DNA of 64,000 bases from Gerris lacustris (taxonomy: Eukaryota; Arthropoda; Insecta; Hemiptera; Gerridae), in contig OX578281.1 in assembly GCA_951217055.1 (NCBI GenBank), positions 10,384,447 to 10,448,446 on the forward strand. The letters run 5' to 3'. Within the stretch, counting starts at the first letter, position 1. Every line of letters begins with the position of its first letter. Positions 33,935 through 45,716 of the stretch are shown here, one piece after another. The notes beneath the pieces were generated by a model. That model was not told where the DNA came from. It saw only the letters and a program-made list of their open reading frames with translations, and made no database searches. The position numbers and the translations under genes are program-made.

Positions 33935-34425
33935 TATTACTGGTCTTATATTACTTTGCTTTGTAAGTTTCATCGCACATTTCTGTTTCCCCAATTTTGA
34001 ACCACTTCCTGTGATTCAATCTTCCCCAAATTTTGCACATTGATACAACTAAGGTAAAGAATACAAAAACCAAAAAAAAAAAAAAAAAAAAAAAAATGGC
34101 GTCAAATTTATTTGCTTTTTGAGTTTCATCGCACACCTATTACCCCAATTTTGAACCACTTATCGTCATTGAATCTTCCCCAAATTTGGCACATAGATAC
34201 AACTAAGGTAAAGAGTACTGAAACAAAAAAAATAAAATAAAATAAAAAATGGCTGTCAAATTTATTTGCTTTTTAAGTTTCATCGCACACCTATTACCCC
34301 AATTTTGAACCACTTATCGTCATTCAATCTTCACCAAATTTTGGACACAGATACAACTAAGGTGAAGAATACTAAAACCAAAAAAAAAAAAAAAAGAAAA
34401 AAAAAAAAAAAAAAAAAAAAAAGTT
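33935..34425. repeat. Tandem units of about 155 bases, three copies
   Basis: AGTTTCATCGCAC recurs at 33966, 34122 and 34276. Each unit includes CCCCAATTTTGAACCACTT, a GATACAACTAAGGT phrase and an A run. Related units are at 39660-40085, with one inverted unit at 38995-39135. Confidence 0.85.
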
Positions 34426-34514
34426 GAAAATAAGACCAGTTTTGAAAAATGGTATTTTTATATTAATTATTATTTTTAGTTTCCTTTTATTTATTTTTAT
34501 TTTTTTCTTGATTT

Positions 34515-34860
34515 TTTATTTTGTTATACATGTAGTATATATAGAGAGATGGAAGTATTGTGATAGCACAAAAATTCGATTTTGAGATTTAAAGAATTAA
34601 AACGTTTTGAAGTCCTGTGAGTCCAATAAAGTGTTAGTTTTTTTTTTAAACAAATGTCTGTCTGTCGTCTTTGCAGATGCGTGGAGCCTAAACTCCTGCT
34701 CTGATTTTGATGAAATATTGTATAGAGGTTCAAACAAATCTTACATACCCCTGAGCGAAAATGAGAAATGTTTACCTGTAAATTTTAATGCGCTACCTCC
34801 TAAAAGCTTCGGAAAAGAAATATTTCTCGAAAACGGTTCCAACCATTTTGATTAAACATT
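34515..34860 (+). repeat. Family F2 repeat, partial copy
   Basis: It shares TTTGAGATTT, GTCCTGTGAGTCCAA, TCTGTCTGTCGTC and a GATTTTGATTAAAC block with 27415-28170 and with 52530-52940 (inverted). The overlapping frames on both strands are not genes. Confidence 0.55.
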
Positions 34861-34863
34861 TTA

Positions 34864-35416
34864 CTACGTTTTTATTAGCTTGCAATCTTGTTTGTTTGTC
34901 CGGTACAAATCTGGCAATCGATTTCTAACTAACTTCCCAAATAGCTAGACATTTGAAACTTTTAGCATAGCTCAGAACACGATGACAAGGCATTATTTTA
35001 ATACTTTTAGCCATCTTTGAGCAGAATTTAATTAGTTTTCAGCAAATTTTGCTGTGCGGAAAGTTAGTTCGGAAAAAATCCGCAAGTTATTTTATTAGTT
35101 TTGCCATATCCAATATTTACGCAATCTTCATTTTGACGGGTCTCAAATTTGTGATAGATAAACATTGAATGACAGCAAAACAGGAAATATACAACAAATA
35201 TATCGATGGCATGCTTTAGATTTGGTGTTGGGGAGATCTGTTGTACAAAGATTTATCCTTTTATATAGGTTTAAGATCAGCTCTCTGGATGGTTGTCATT
35301 TATGTGAAGTAAATAAATTCGGAACCATTTTTTTTCACTATCATTATATATTATATAACAATAACAATTATATTATCAACATTACATACGATTCAACAGA
35401 AAATTTAAAAACGTAG
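34864..35416 (+). mobile_element. Tc1/mariner-like MITE, CTACG family
   Basis: The inverted ends CTACGTTTTTA and TAAAAACGTAG are flanked by TA (34862-34863, 35417-35418). The interior is nearly collinear with 37833-38418. A non-coding frame at 35165-35416 is part of it. Confidence 0.85.
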
Positions 35417-35504
35417 TATATAAAAAGTTCTTTTTATCTTGAAATTATTTAAAATTTAGTCCGTGTAAATTCTATTCTAACGATATGAGTTATTTTTTTT
35501 GAAA

Positions 35505-36530
35505 ATATAAAACTTTGGAAACAAAACTATTTAGGCATTTCATTTAATTGCTAGGCCTACATAATAATAGAAAATATAGCTACTAATACCTAGCATGAGC
35601 CCCAAGCGGAGAGTAGGGTGAAGGGTAGTGTGCTATAACACAGTTGTTTTTAATTATTACAAAAATAAATACTAAATGCTTCCTTACATAAAATAATTGA
35701 AGCGTTTAGAATTAAGTTTAGTGAAAAGTCGATAAATTCTGCGTTGTGCGTCACTTTAAACTTGCACGCGAAGAGGAGAAACCTTATATGGCAACCTTTA
35801 TATTACTTTAAAACAGCAATGTGCCACGCCCAATCCTTACATCTTAAAGATTTTGCGCAAGTACTTGTAAAATGTTGATAAGACTGTAGAATTTCGGCTA
35901 TTCTCGAACCATTTAGAATAATATTATGTTAGGAACAAGGAAAACATACGAATGAATTGCTACATACAATGGCTCCAACCCTTTTTTGCATAAGAAAGCT
36001 ATTGTTTGATACAGTTTAGAAGCGGGTTAAGCGCACTGAGTGACGCTATAACCATGACGTAGGACCACAGTAAGTGACGTCATGGATCGATATAGCCGGC
36101 AATATAAACATGGTACCCAGATAGGAGGGGGGTTGGGTTGAGACCAGCAACAGACGATATGGCCAATGACCTCACAGCATCTCTAAACCTACAAGCGCCA
36201 ATACCTGCGCAGTTCTAATTAGTTACTATAAGAAATTACAATAAATTTAATCAATTAATTATAACTGCATCTCACATTTATTACACTTGTGACAAAACTG
36301 AATTTGTATGAGTTTTTATTAAAATTTCATGGAATGTTGAAATTATTTATTTTAAAACTTTAATTTTTTTTTCTATTTGATGAATCTAGGCAACTATTAT
36401 TATTTACCAGCCTTCTCCCCACGCTTCGTGAAGGGCTCATGCTAGGTATTAGTGGCTATGTTTCCTATAATCATGTAGGCCTAGTAATTAAATAAAATGG
36501 CTAAATAGTTTTGTTTCCAAAGCCTTCTAG
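35505..36530. mobile_element. Element with inverted repeats of about 100 bases
   Basis: The left arm 35511-35609 (GGAAACAAAACTATTTAGGC, TACCTAGCATGAGCCC) returns inverted at about 36420-36525. The interior of about 800 bases has no ORF; it includes TGACGTCATGG near 36077. A hAT MITE is inserted just outside its right arm. The class is unknown. Confidence 0.75.
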
Positions 36531-36553
36531 AAATATAATCCAGTACTATATTA

Positions 36554-36901
36554 TAGGGTTGGGATATCGAAAGAAAATATCGATATATTTTCGATATATC
36601 GACATCGAGTGGTTCAACATCGATATTAGTGAAAATATCGAAAGACAATATCGATATTTCCGATATATCGAGAACCTCGATATATCGATGAGCAAAAAAA
36701 AAAAAAGGTCGCCCGGCCAAATGTTCCCCTGCTGAACAATAGAAAAGAGAAAAAAAGGTCACCGCCTTCCGATTTTCGATATTTTTAAAAAATATCGATG
36801 TTGTCGATATATCGAAAGATCAATATCGATATAAAATATCGATATTTGTTGGTCCGATATATCGATATTTTCGATATATCGGAATCGAAGTCCCAACCCT
36901 A
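36554..36901. mobile_element. hAT-like MITE rich in ATCGATAT
   Basis: Inverted ends TAGGGTTGGGA at both sides are flanked by a perfect duplication CTATATTA (36546-36553, 36902-36909). The interior is dense in ATATCGATAT-like palindromes in both orientations around a central AAGGTCGCCCGGCC segment. Confidence 0.88.
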
Positions 36902-36909
36902 CTATATTA

Positions 36910-37832
36910 GACATCATTCATTCTATTACTAAGAAGATAATCTTCTTCAAATCGTAGTTTTGAGTTTATTTATACGTAAAACAATAGCCAATCAATTGAT
37001 TAGTTAATTGAATAAAAATATAAACGCAGTCAAAACCAATTAATTAATTACCAGTCTGTTCTCAATATGACAGCTGAACCAGTAAATATTTTAAAATACT
37101 CGTAATAAATACTCAATTTAATGAGTATTAGTGTAAGGTTTAAACACCTAAATCAGACGAAAATCTGTCTACAATTGCGGACGCCATAAGAGTTCAAAGC
37201 CATTTTTTTTTTTTTTTTTTTTTAATTATCAAACTTAGCTTTATTTAAGGTAGAACCGATGGAGTTACGACTAAAAGTCATTAGAACAAAGTTGCAGATC
37301 TTTTAAAATCAGTTATTGCTGGTGCAATCGGTTTTTCAATACGACTTACCGTTTGGCCGAAATAAGCATCCACAAAAAATTTGAAGTTGCGTCCGCCATG
37401 TTTAATTTTTTAAGAAAGGTAAAAATATATTTTCTTTTTAACTTTTCAGTTTTTGTCCAGTCGGTTTAGTCGGCAATTTTCGATCAAAAGCAAAAAACCG
37501 TTTGTCTCTAGGTGGTCTAGAAGTACCCAAATATTTTCATTGGATAATCAGTGGGATTTGTCACTATATAGTACACTATAATAATCATTATATTAGTTAA
37601 CCTAATATTTTAGGTTTTTTTTTTTATAAAATTGTTAATAACTTTAGTTCTAATCAATATTTTTCGATGAAACCAAGCCTACAACATGCGTAATATGTGA
37701 GAACTCACCGCTGAAAGAAAAAATTAATCGATTTCATGATGCCAGTTTTGCGCCTATAAGACAAAACTTTAATTTTATATGTATGAAGTCGGTGTTAGTC
37801 AATATATTTCAAGTGAAAGCGATTATTTTTTA
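36910..37832. other. AT-rich intron sequence
   Basis: A T run is at about 37204-37223. No gene or element end is supported. Confidence 0.3.
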
Positions 37833-38418
37833 CTACGTTTTTATTAGCTTGCATTCTTGTTTGTTTGTTTGTCCGGTACAAATCTGGCAATCGATTTTTA
37901 ACTAACTTCCCGAATAGCTAGACATTTAAAACTTTTAGCATAGCTCAGAACACGATGACAATGCATTATTTTAATACTTTTAGCCATCTTTCAGCAAAAT
38001 TGAATTAGTTTTCAGCAAATTTTGCTGTGCGGAAAGTTAGTTCGGAAAAAAATCCGCAAGTTATTTTAATGGTTTTTCCATATCCAATATTTACGCTATT
38101 TTCATTTTGACGGGTATCAAATTTGTGATAGGTAAACATTGAATGACAGCTAAACAGGAAATATCGATTATATTATTTATCGATTATATTATTTCAAATA
38201 TATCGATGGCATGCTTTAGATTTGGTGTTGGGGAGATCCGTTGTACAAAGATTTATCCTTTTTTAGGTTTTAGATCAGCTCTCTGGATGGTTGTCATTTA
38301 TGTGAAGTAAATAAATTTGGATTTTTTTTTTTTTTTTCACTAACATTATATATTATATAACAATAACAATTATATTATCAACATTACATACGATTCAACA
38401 GAAAATTTAAAAACGTAG
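37833..38418 (+). mobile_element. Tc1/mariner-like MITE, CTACG family
   Basis: The ends CTACGTTTTTA and TAAAAACGTAG lie between TA duplications (37831-37832, 38419-38420). Compared with 34864-35416 it has a small local duplication of a CGATTATATTATTT phrase near 38165-38192. Confidence 0.87.
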
Positions 38419-38639
38419 TATTATTCTATTTAAGTATCAATAAAACCGCAAAGGTAGTGTTTTTTAGGGAAAATTTCAGTTTTAGAGATTATAGCGTAAT
38501 AAGTTCTATGAATTATAAGAACAATGATATCTCAGACGGTTTTAGTTTTGTTTTTTTTCGTTTGGATCGATAAGGTTATTAATTTGGTTCTTAAGCTTAA
38601 ATATTTTACATTCATCAATGTGATTTAGTGTGGAACATG

Positions 38640-38800
38640 TGTGAGCACTATAGGACTCGAACCCACATTACTGCTAGTGTGGTTTCAGATTAGTGTCGTG
38701 GTTGCAGAGTGCACTATAAGCCTCTCAAAGTACCTGGATTAAACTGTCCAAGGCTTAACACACATTACAGCGATTTCATTGATAGCAAATTGGCAATTGT
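38640..38800 (-). repeat. tRNA-derived SINE-like fragment
   Basis: A minus-strand box B-like GTGGGTTCGAGTCC lies at 38654-38668. Upstream phrases (GCACTCTGCAACCACGAC) are consistent with a SINE head. Box A is not clear. Confidence 0.4.
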
Positions 38801-38859
38801 GAAGTAGAATAGTTACTGAAGGAAGATGGGCTAAGTGGTATGATGATTATATTTATTCT

Positions 38860-38985
38860 TTTATCTACTTGCGGCAGCAACATGAGACATTATTATTAAA
38901 CTTATTTTGGGCAGGGAAATGTAATTGTACTGCCTAGACAGTAAAATGTTTACTGTTATAATGTTGGCAATAACAGTTTATAGGC
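38860..38985. repeat. Dispersed fragment shared with 50145-50345
   Basis: TCTACTTGCGGCAGCAA and CTGCCTAGACAG-type phrases recur inside the element at 49766-51224. Confidence 0.45.
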
Positions 38986-38994
38986 ACAAATTGT

Positions 38995-39135
38995 TTTTTT
39001 TTTTTGGTTTCTGTATTCTTCATCTAAATTGTTTCTATGTGCAAAGTTTGGGGAAGATTTAAAGACGAGAAGTGGTTCAAAATTGGGGTAATAGGTGTAC
39101 GATGAAACTTACAAAGCAAAGTAATATAAGACTAG
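38995..39135 (-). repeat. Inverted single unit of the 155-base family
   Basis: This is the reverse complement of a unit in 33935-34425. With the direct units at 39660-40085 it brackets an F3 copy. Confidence 0.7.
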
Positions 39136-39189
39136 TAATAATAAAAAAAAGTTATTTTATTAGAGTATCAATTTAGCAAAATTTAAAGA

Positions 39190-39660
39190 ACGCAGACGGT
39201 TAAAACTAATATGCGGCTATCTGTGTACTTTTGACAAACCATTCAAATTTCATAAAAATCATATAAGTACTTTTGAAGATATAAGTGAGAAAGGAATGGT
39301 CGCAGAAGGTTGAAACCTATATGGGATCAAGAATGGACAAATATGATCTACCATACAAATTTCATTAAAATCGAAATAGCAGTTGGTTTGCAAAAATTGA
39401 TCGACAGGCAGACACGGAACCAAAAATTTTCCCTGATGTCTGAAACGGATTTCTATCTTGGGATTTTTGAAATCGGGAACAAAAAAGTTTTCGTTCTTGA
39501 GAACGATCACATGGCTTCCGCTACCTTCGGTAAGCTCGGACACAAAACAGGGGAAAAATTAAATAAATTAGATAATAATGGCTTGTAAATGCATAAAATC
39601 AATAAAGCACGTGGATAGGATGCCAGGAAGCTATGTGCCACACTAATTGGCCGTCTATTT
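39190..39660 (-). repeat. Family F3 repeat, inverted copy
   Basis: The minus strand reads GCTTACCGAAGGTAGCGGAA, then GATCGTTCTCAAGAACG. The frames at 39259-39588 on both strands are shadows of the repeat. Confidence 0.65.
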
Positions 39661-40085
39661 TTTACTGGTCTTATATTACTTTGCTTTGTAAGTTTCATCG
39701 CACATTTCCGTTTCCCCAATTTTGCACATAGATACAACTAAGGAGAAGAATACAGAAACCAAAAAAAAAAAAAAAAATGGCGTCAAATTTATTTGCTTTT
39801 TAAGTTTCATCGCACACCTATTTGCCCAATTTTGAACCACTTATCGTCATTCAATCTTCCCCAAATTTTGCACATAGATACAACTAAGGTGAAGAATACA
39901 GAAACCAAAAAAAAAAAAAAAAAAAAAAAAAATGGCATCAAATTTATTTGTTTTTTAAGTTTCATCGCACACCTATTACCCTAATTTTAAACCACTTACC
40001 GTGATTCAATCTTACCCAAATTTTGCACATAGATACAACTAAAGTGAAGAATACAGAAACCAAAAAAAAATACGTTGATAATAAG
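39660..40085. repeat. Tandem units of about 155 bases, second cluster
   Basis: AGTTTCATCGCAC occurs at 39691, 39803 and 39958. The first unit is shortened to 112 bases. Confidence 0.85.
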
Positions 40086-41101
40086 ACCAGTTTTGAAAGA
40101 TTGCATTTTTATATTAATTATTTTAGGCTTGAGAATAGCTGGTTGAGCAGAAACGTTGCATCGTATTATCGTATAATCTGAGTCAAAACTTCCCTTAACT
40201 TACAAGGATCTACTACTTTTTATTCAAAAAAATATATCGTTGGTTATGTGACAGCGTAAATCTATAAGACGAAAGCTATGCTCACAGACATGATACTTAA
40301 AGATTGCATCTGAGCCAGTATGATGTATGACTGATGACTGATGACATTATGAGATGTGTCAACGAACCATTCGTTCAAGAATAATTTGAAATGTGTGTAC
40401 TTTGCACTTATAGAAGAGAAAAAACTACGAATAAAAAAAATATATTCTTCTTTTATTATTTGTACTATTAACTTATTGAAAGATAGTTTACATCGAGAAA
40501 AGTTAAGAAAGTTATGAAGTTATACGAATAGTTTTTTTACAAATTGTCGGTTTCTAAGTTAAAAGTTTTGTCATGTCTCGATTTAAGATTTTCATATTGT
40601 TTCCCCCGAGACTTGGTTAAAGTCTTATAAAGTTTTCGGCAGATTTTCCTGCCAGTCCGTTGAAACTCTAACAAGGCCTAAAGCCATTAACTCTTTGTAG
40701 GTTTAAACCTCCCCTTGATATAACACTAAAACGTTTCGCTTTTCTTTTTCTTTTTGCTGAAGTCAGTGGCTTTTTACTACGTCGTATAAGTCACATAAGC
40801 TCACCTCCTTTACCCCCACCACCGACCCTCATACAAACTAACTAATTTATATCGTTAGCTTCCTTACGTCGTAAAATGGTCTTTTATTTTTTCAACCAAT
40901 ACTACTCTTTGAACTGATTTTTTATTTTAAATGAAACGTTTATATCTTCTTCAAATGAAATAATTATTGAAATTTAAAGATATCCTGTGTAATAAACATT
41001 GAATAGATTTGTAAAAGTAACATCTATAAATAACTCATATTTATATATAGTAATTATAAACGTTTGTTATATATTATAACAAGTTAATTAATATATATAA
41101 C
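40086..41101. other. AT-rich intron sequence
   Basis: No gene or element end is supported. Confidence 0.3.
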
Positions 41102-41869
41102 TGAGTAGCCGAATTCCAAAAGCAGCTATATCCAAAAAAATGAAATAATGAGATATTGGTACCCCTGGATTTGTTTTTTAAAGCTCTACAAGGTTCTGCC
41201 GTCAAACAGTTCCAAAAAAAATTATAAACCTATTAAAACCTTGATTGAAATATGAGTGCGGTTACAAAAGCAGCTATATCCCTACTGTACTTGGATTCAA
41301 AAGGAGCAATATCCATTACTGATCCAAATACAGCTATATCCTATGTACAGTGTATATTGTACACATTATAGAGTTACTCTGAGTAAGGTTGCAAAATCAT
41401 CTATATCCTTCTTTACACATTTCTATCTTCTTTTCAACAAAAAACAAGTATGATAGCAGAGAAAAAAGTAAACAAAAAATGTTATAGTGGCTACACTGAA
41501 TAAATAATAGTTTAAATAGTTAAAATAATAGTTTGTAACTGCTTAATTTATTGGATACAGGGCCGGATTTTCAATTTTTGGGCCCCCCCGCGAAAAACTC
41601 CAATGGGCCCCCAACCTACCCAGGCCAGGTCCTATTCGGACGGGGAGAGGGGGGGGGGAGTTTACTGGTTAGTGTAGAATTGGAGTCCTTAATAGTTTTA
41701 TTATAGTGAATCCTTTTCGAAGACTTGAGTACACTATCGGTGAGCCTCATGATGGTTAAAGAAAGTAAGAAAACTACACACTACAACCTAATTTTACACG
41801 CACCGCATTCATTCTTCATCTCAAATTCGCTTTTGAACTACCTCACCAAAGTTGACCGATGTGAAAGAC

Positions 41870-42575
41870 ATGTTTATTTTAGCAACGCTCGCGTAAACGT
41901 TCAAATGTAAAATAAAAATTTTTGGACGGAAAAATTAAATTATTCTATTCAATGAGGCATACAACTTTTTTAAATTAATTCTTTTTAGTTAAATCAACAC
42001 CGATACTGCTATGAAGTGTTAATGATCGCTAAGTTTATAAAGCGGACCTAAACCGTTTAAAATAGAGAAAACTACGTTTTAACCGATATCTTACGTTCTA
42101 ACGTAACGATTTTTATAACCCGTCATACACAAAGTAAAGTAAAGTAAAATTGAACAGGCATGTAAAATTTCAACCTGATACAAGCAGACGTTTTTGAATA
42201 GGGAAGAGATATATTTTATAATATTTTAAATAAGTAGGCCGGGTAGGGGAAAATAGCCCTGTTTCCCACCTACTACCACCTTCCTTTTTAACTGTATCAA
42301 CTCATCATGATTAATTTTTTCTCAATATTCAATACTTAAGTATTTATTGCAAGGCACTCGCTTCAATGATACAAACAATGTTTTTCTCTTAATTTTGTCT
42401 TAACTCCGCTAGGTACAAACAGTTAATTATTTCTAATTTTGTCTCTTTTCTAACTGCGCCATGTATCAGTAGTTAGCATCGTATACTTAGTAGAGTGATT
42501 TTATAATTTGTATATTTAATGAAAAGCGCAAGGAGCTTCGTTCCGAACGGGTGTCCTGCGACGCCACACGTATTT
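41870..42575 (+). repeat. Family F4 repeat inside the hAT element
   Basis: It starts near GCAACGCTCGCGTAAACG and ends with GAACGGGTGTCCTGCGACGCC and a T run. The middle includes GATACAAGCAGACG. Confidence 0.65.
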
Positions 42576-43065
42576 TTTAATAAAAGTGTTACGTTTTGTT
42601 TAAAAGTTGTGTCAACATGTCATATAAAGATGTAAGTTAAAAGTTAATGTAGATATAAGAAATAAAATTTTAAAAATCTTTTAGGCCTAAAAATGCCTCA
42701 AAGGAGGTGAAATATAGCCAAAAACGGATTGACTTTGGAGTTATTAATGCCCTAAAGACCTAAATAAGAATCATAAGCATAGTATGGAAATGAAGGGTAA
42801 TATACTGCGAATATCTCTCAAATAAATAATAATGCAATTAACCTCCTCACAACAACAACAATATTATACCGGGGGTCCTATAACTACACCCCTTTCATAT
42901 TAACTTTTGTAATATTTCAAATAACATTTATTCAAGCTTATCCGAAAATGGGGTCTTAAATTTCTATCGTTAGTCCTTTTCGTAGATACCTATTTTACCA
43001 TTTAGGTAAAAAAAACGAGCTGATTTAGTTATTATGTATAATGTCCAGATATATGTATTATATAT

Positions 43066-43300
43066 CAGGGCCGCTGAGAGGATTTCCAGGCCCCAGGGCA
43101 AGTTAGCATCTGGACCCCTTTGAACAAAAAACGGCTGGGGGCCCGGGGGGGGGGGGGGGGGTGCTCCCCCGGAGAATTTTTTAAAATTTAAGTGCAAAAA
43201 GATGAGTTTTAAGGATTTCTGAGGGCAAGTTTGTCCTTACAGGAAAAGGTTTAGGAAGAGGTTTGGCGCGGGGACGAATTTTGAGTTTAACTAAGGTGGG
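43066..43300. mobile_element. Truncated hAT-like end
   Basis: CAGGGCCGCTGAGAGG and a G run resemble a hAT left end, but no matching right end or duplication is found. Confidence 0.35.
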
Positions 43301-43494
43301 CTAAAAAACACAAATAAATAAGTTGTTTTTTAGCTGGAAAGCTTAAAAATTGCATTACAAGTAAAAAATGTAAAATTTATTAATATCAGTTAATATGATT
43401 TGTCAGTCAGTTTCTCTCGTTTAAATTAGCATTGACCATATTGAATAAGGTGAAAACATCACAAAAATCTAAGTAACTAAATGAAACAAAAAAA

Positions 43495-44285
43495 ATACGT
43501 GTGGTGTCGCGGGACACCCGGTAGGAACTAAGTTCCTTACATTTACATTTTTCATTAAATATAAATTTTAAAATCACACTGCTAAGTACGTATACATTGC
43601 TAACTACTTATACATGGCGGAGTTAGAAAAGAGACAAAATTAAAAGTAACGAATTGTTTGTACCTGGCAGAGTTAAGGCAAAATTAAAAGAAAATCATTA
43701 TTTGTATAATTAAAGCAAGCGTCTTACTATAAATATATATTAAATATAAGAAAAAAGTTGATCATGATGAGTTTATAGTGAAAGAGTATGTTTGTTCAAG
43801 GAGTTTGGATTGAAATAGGACTGTTTTATACCTACCCGGCCAATTAATTTAAAATATTATAAAATATATCTCTTCCCTACTCTACAGCTTCTGCTTGTAT
43901 CAGGGTGAAATTTTACATGATTACTTATATTTTATTTATTTACAAAACAAAGTGACATTTTTGACATATATATAACAAAAATAACCAAAACAAGTCAAGT
44001 AAGAGGCTTCCTTAATAACACTTTTTCCCGTCTTTTAAAGCTTACGTTTACGAGAGCGTTGCATGTAAACGCTTGGGCGGATAACGTTTTCCGACGAACT
44101 CAGCCTGGGCATTGGTAAAATGAACATGTGTTCCAAAGTTCATCTAACTCGGAGAGCTTTTTTTTCAAGTTATCGTCATCTGTAGATTTCGTGACGGATT
44201 TTGCGTGACGGTGATTTTGGTGTTTTTTTTCGGATTCACTCCCGGGCTCATAAACCCGTAAGGAACTTCGTTCCAAAAATCAAAC
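43495..44285 (-). repeat. Family F4 repeat, inverted copy
   Basis: It is the reverse complement of 8585-9350 over nearly its full length, from the hairpin GGTGTCGCGGGACACC to AAGGAACTTCGTTCC. Confidence 0.75.
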
Positions 44286-44335
44286 TTGCGTTCGTACTCA
44301 TGACACGTTAGGAAAAATTTTAAGATTATCACAAT

Positions 44336-44653
44336 CAGTGGCGTACCTCGCCAAAAAAATTATAATTGAAACATTTGCGTTCAGCACTGAATGGGGCCCC
44401 CTGACAAAGGTATATAAGTACAATCAAAAAATCCCACAAATAAAAAAAACATGAAACTACTATCTTTGTACCGCAATGTCGATGGGGGCCCCTTTAGAGT
44501 ATAATTTCAGTTTAGATAATAATAATTAATTATACTCTAAAGGGGCCCCCATCGACATTGCGGTACAAAGATATTAGTTTCATGTTTTTTTTATTTGTGG
44601 GCCCCCTGGCACCGGGGACGTGCCCGCAATTCTGGCCCATAGCTACGCCACTG
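44336..44653. mobile_element. Palindromic hAT MITE, 318 bases (nest level 3)
   Basis: The ends CAGTGGCGTA are inverted, with a perfect duplication ATCACAAT (44328-44335, 44654-44661). The centre is a hairpin with arms of about 50 bases (AAAGGGGCCCCCATCGACAT and its complement) around 44520. Confidence 0.93.
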
Positions 44654-45104
44654 ATCACAATATCCTTCTTGCCTTTTTTGTTGTAAAAAACCCCTTTTTC
44701 AACATCTCTGACTGGGCCCCCCAGGACCGTGGGCCCCCCCGCACCGCGGGGGCTGGCGGTAGCTATATCCGGCCCTGATTGGATATAACTGCTTTTGCTG
44801 CAGCACACCAATACAACATGGCGGTGGGTTTGGTTGCAAAAGTAGCTATGAACAAAAACTGTGACAAAACCAACTATGTGATTATTTCTTTAAAAGAAAA
44901 TATTAGCCTGAAATTATAGGGCTTTTGTTCACTAAATGAATTATTAGTTATTGATTTTTTTTTTAAAAATTAACCTGATAACACACTTTAGTGAATTGCT
45001 AGACGTTATTCGTGCTTTGCCAAAAAAATTTAAAGTGGATAAAGCTGCTTTTGGAATTCAGCTACTCAACTGTTCTATTAAATATAATTGTTCAGATTGC
45101 TTAG

Positions 45105-45316
45105 ATAACAAAAGCTATGTGATCGTTCCGCGAAAGACGAAACAATTTTATGTCTCCGATTTCAAAAATTCCAAGACAATAATCCGTTTTAGATATCAGG
45201 GAACATTTTTGGTTCCGTTTCTGTCGGTTTTTCGCTCAACATATCTTAAAAACTACACGTCCTATTTTAATACAATTTGGACAGTAGGTCATAATTAGCC
45301 CATTGTTAGTCCCATA
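45105..45316 (+). repeat. Family F3 repeat, partial copy
   Basis: It shares AAAGCTATGTGATCGTTC and TTTCGGTTTTTCGCTCAAC-like blocks with other F3 copies. The frame at 44951-45298 spans three elements and is not a gene. Confidence 0.6.
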
Positions 45317-45350
45317 TAAAGTGCAAAAAAGGGTCTGACTAACGTTAAGC

Positions 45351-45593
45351 TAGAATTTAAGGTACTTCTTTAGACTGTTACTCCCCTTTGTGTTTTGAGA
45401 ATATAAATTACTAACTAAATAACTATTAAGACAAAGGCATGATTAGTCCAATATACCGTGGGACAATGGAATATCACACTTTCGTTTTTATAAGGGGAGT
45501 AACAGTCTAAAGAAGAACATTCCATAAACCTTCTTTAGATTGTTACTCCCCTTTGTTTTCTTTATTAGGGGAGTAACAATCTAAATAAGTGCC
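45351..45593. mobile_element. GGTACTTC-family MITE with 8-base duplication
   Basis: The ends GGTACTTCTTTAGACTG and GGCACTTATTTAGATTG (right, reverse complement) are inverted. GAATTTAA is duplicated at 45343-45350 and 45594-45601. This copy defines the ends of the family seen at 11610 and 22818. Confidence 0.9.
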
Positions 45594-45716
45594 GAATTTA
45601 ATGTGTACAAGTTAATCTTTAAGTGCCTTTTAAGAATATATGGTCAGCTAAGTCCGCCTGCGGGACATAGCTTAGCAATTGGCTTTTGAAAAAAAAAATA
45701 AAAAATAAATAGGTCA

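Larger units (their letters stand above)
41558..44777. mobile_element. hAT-type element of 3.2 kb (nest level 2)
   Basis: The ends CAGGGCCGGAT are inverted, with a perfect duplication ATTGGATA (41550-41557, 44778-44785). GGGCCCCC runs lie just inside both ends. The body has no transposase ORF. It holds two F4 pieces in opposite orientation (41870-42575 and 43495-44285), a truncated hAT-like end CAGGGCCGCTGAGAGG at about 43067, and the MITE at 44336-44653. Confidence 0.9.
41102..45068. mobile_element. Outer TIR element with repeated subterminal motif (nest level 1)
   Basis: Left end TGAGTAGCCGAATTCCAAAA and GCAGCTATATCC (41102-41133) match the inverted right end at 45037-45068 in about 29 of 32 positions. 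A GCAGCTATATCC-like motif recurs at 41270, 41302, 41331 and 41398, and inverted at 44782 and 44842, as expected of subterminal transposase sites. The duplication is not clear. No ORF remains. It is interrupted by the hAT at 41558-44777, so its own length is about 750 bases. Confidence 0.75.
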
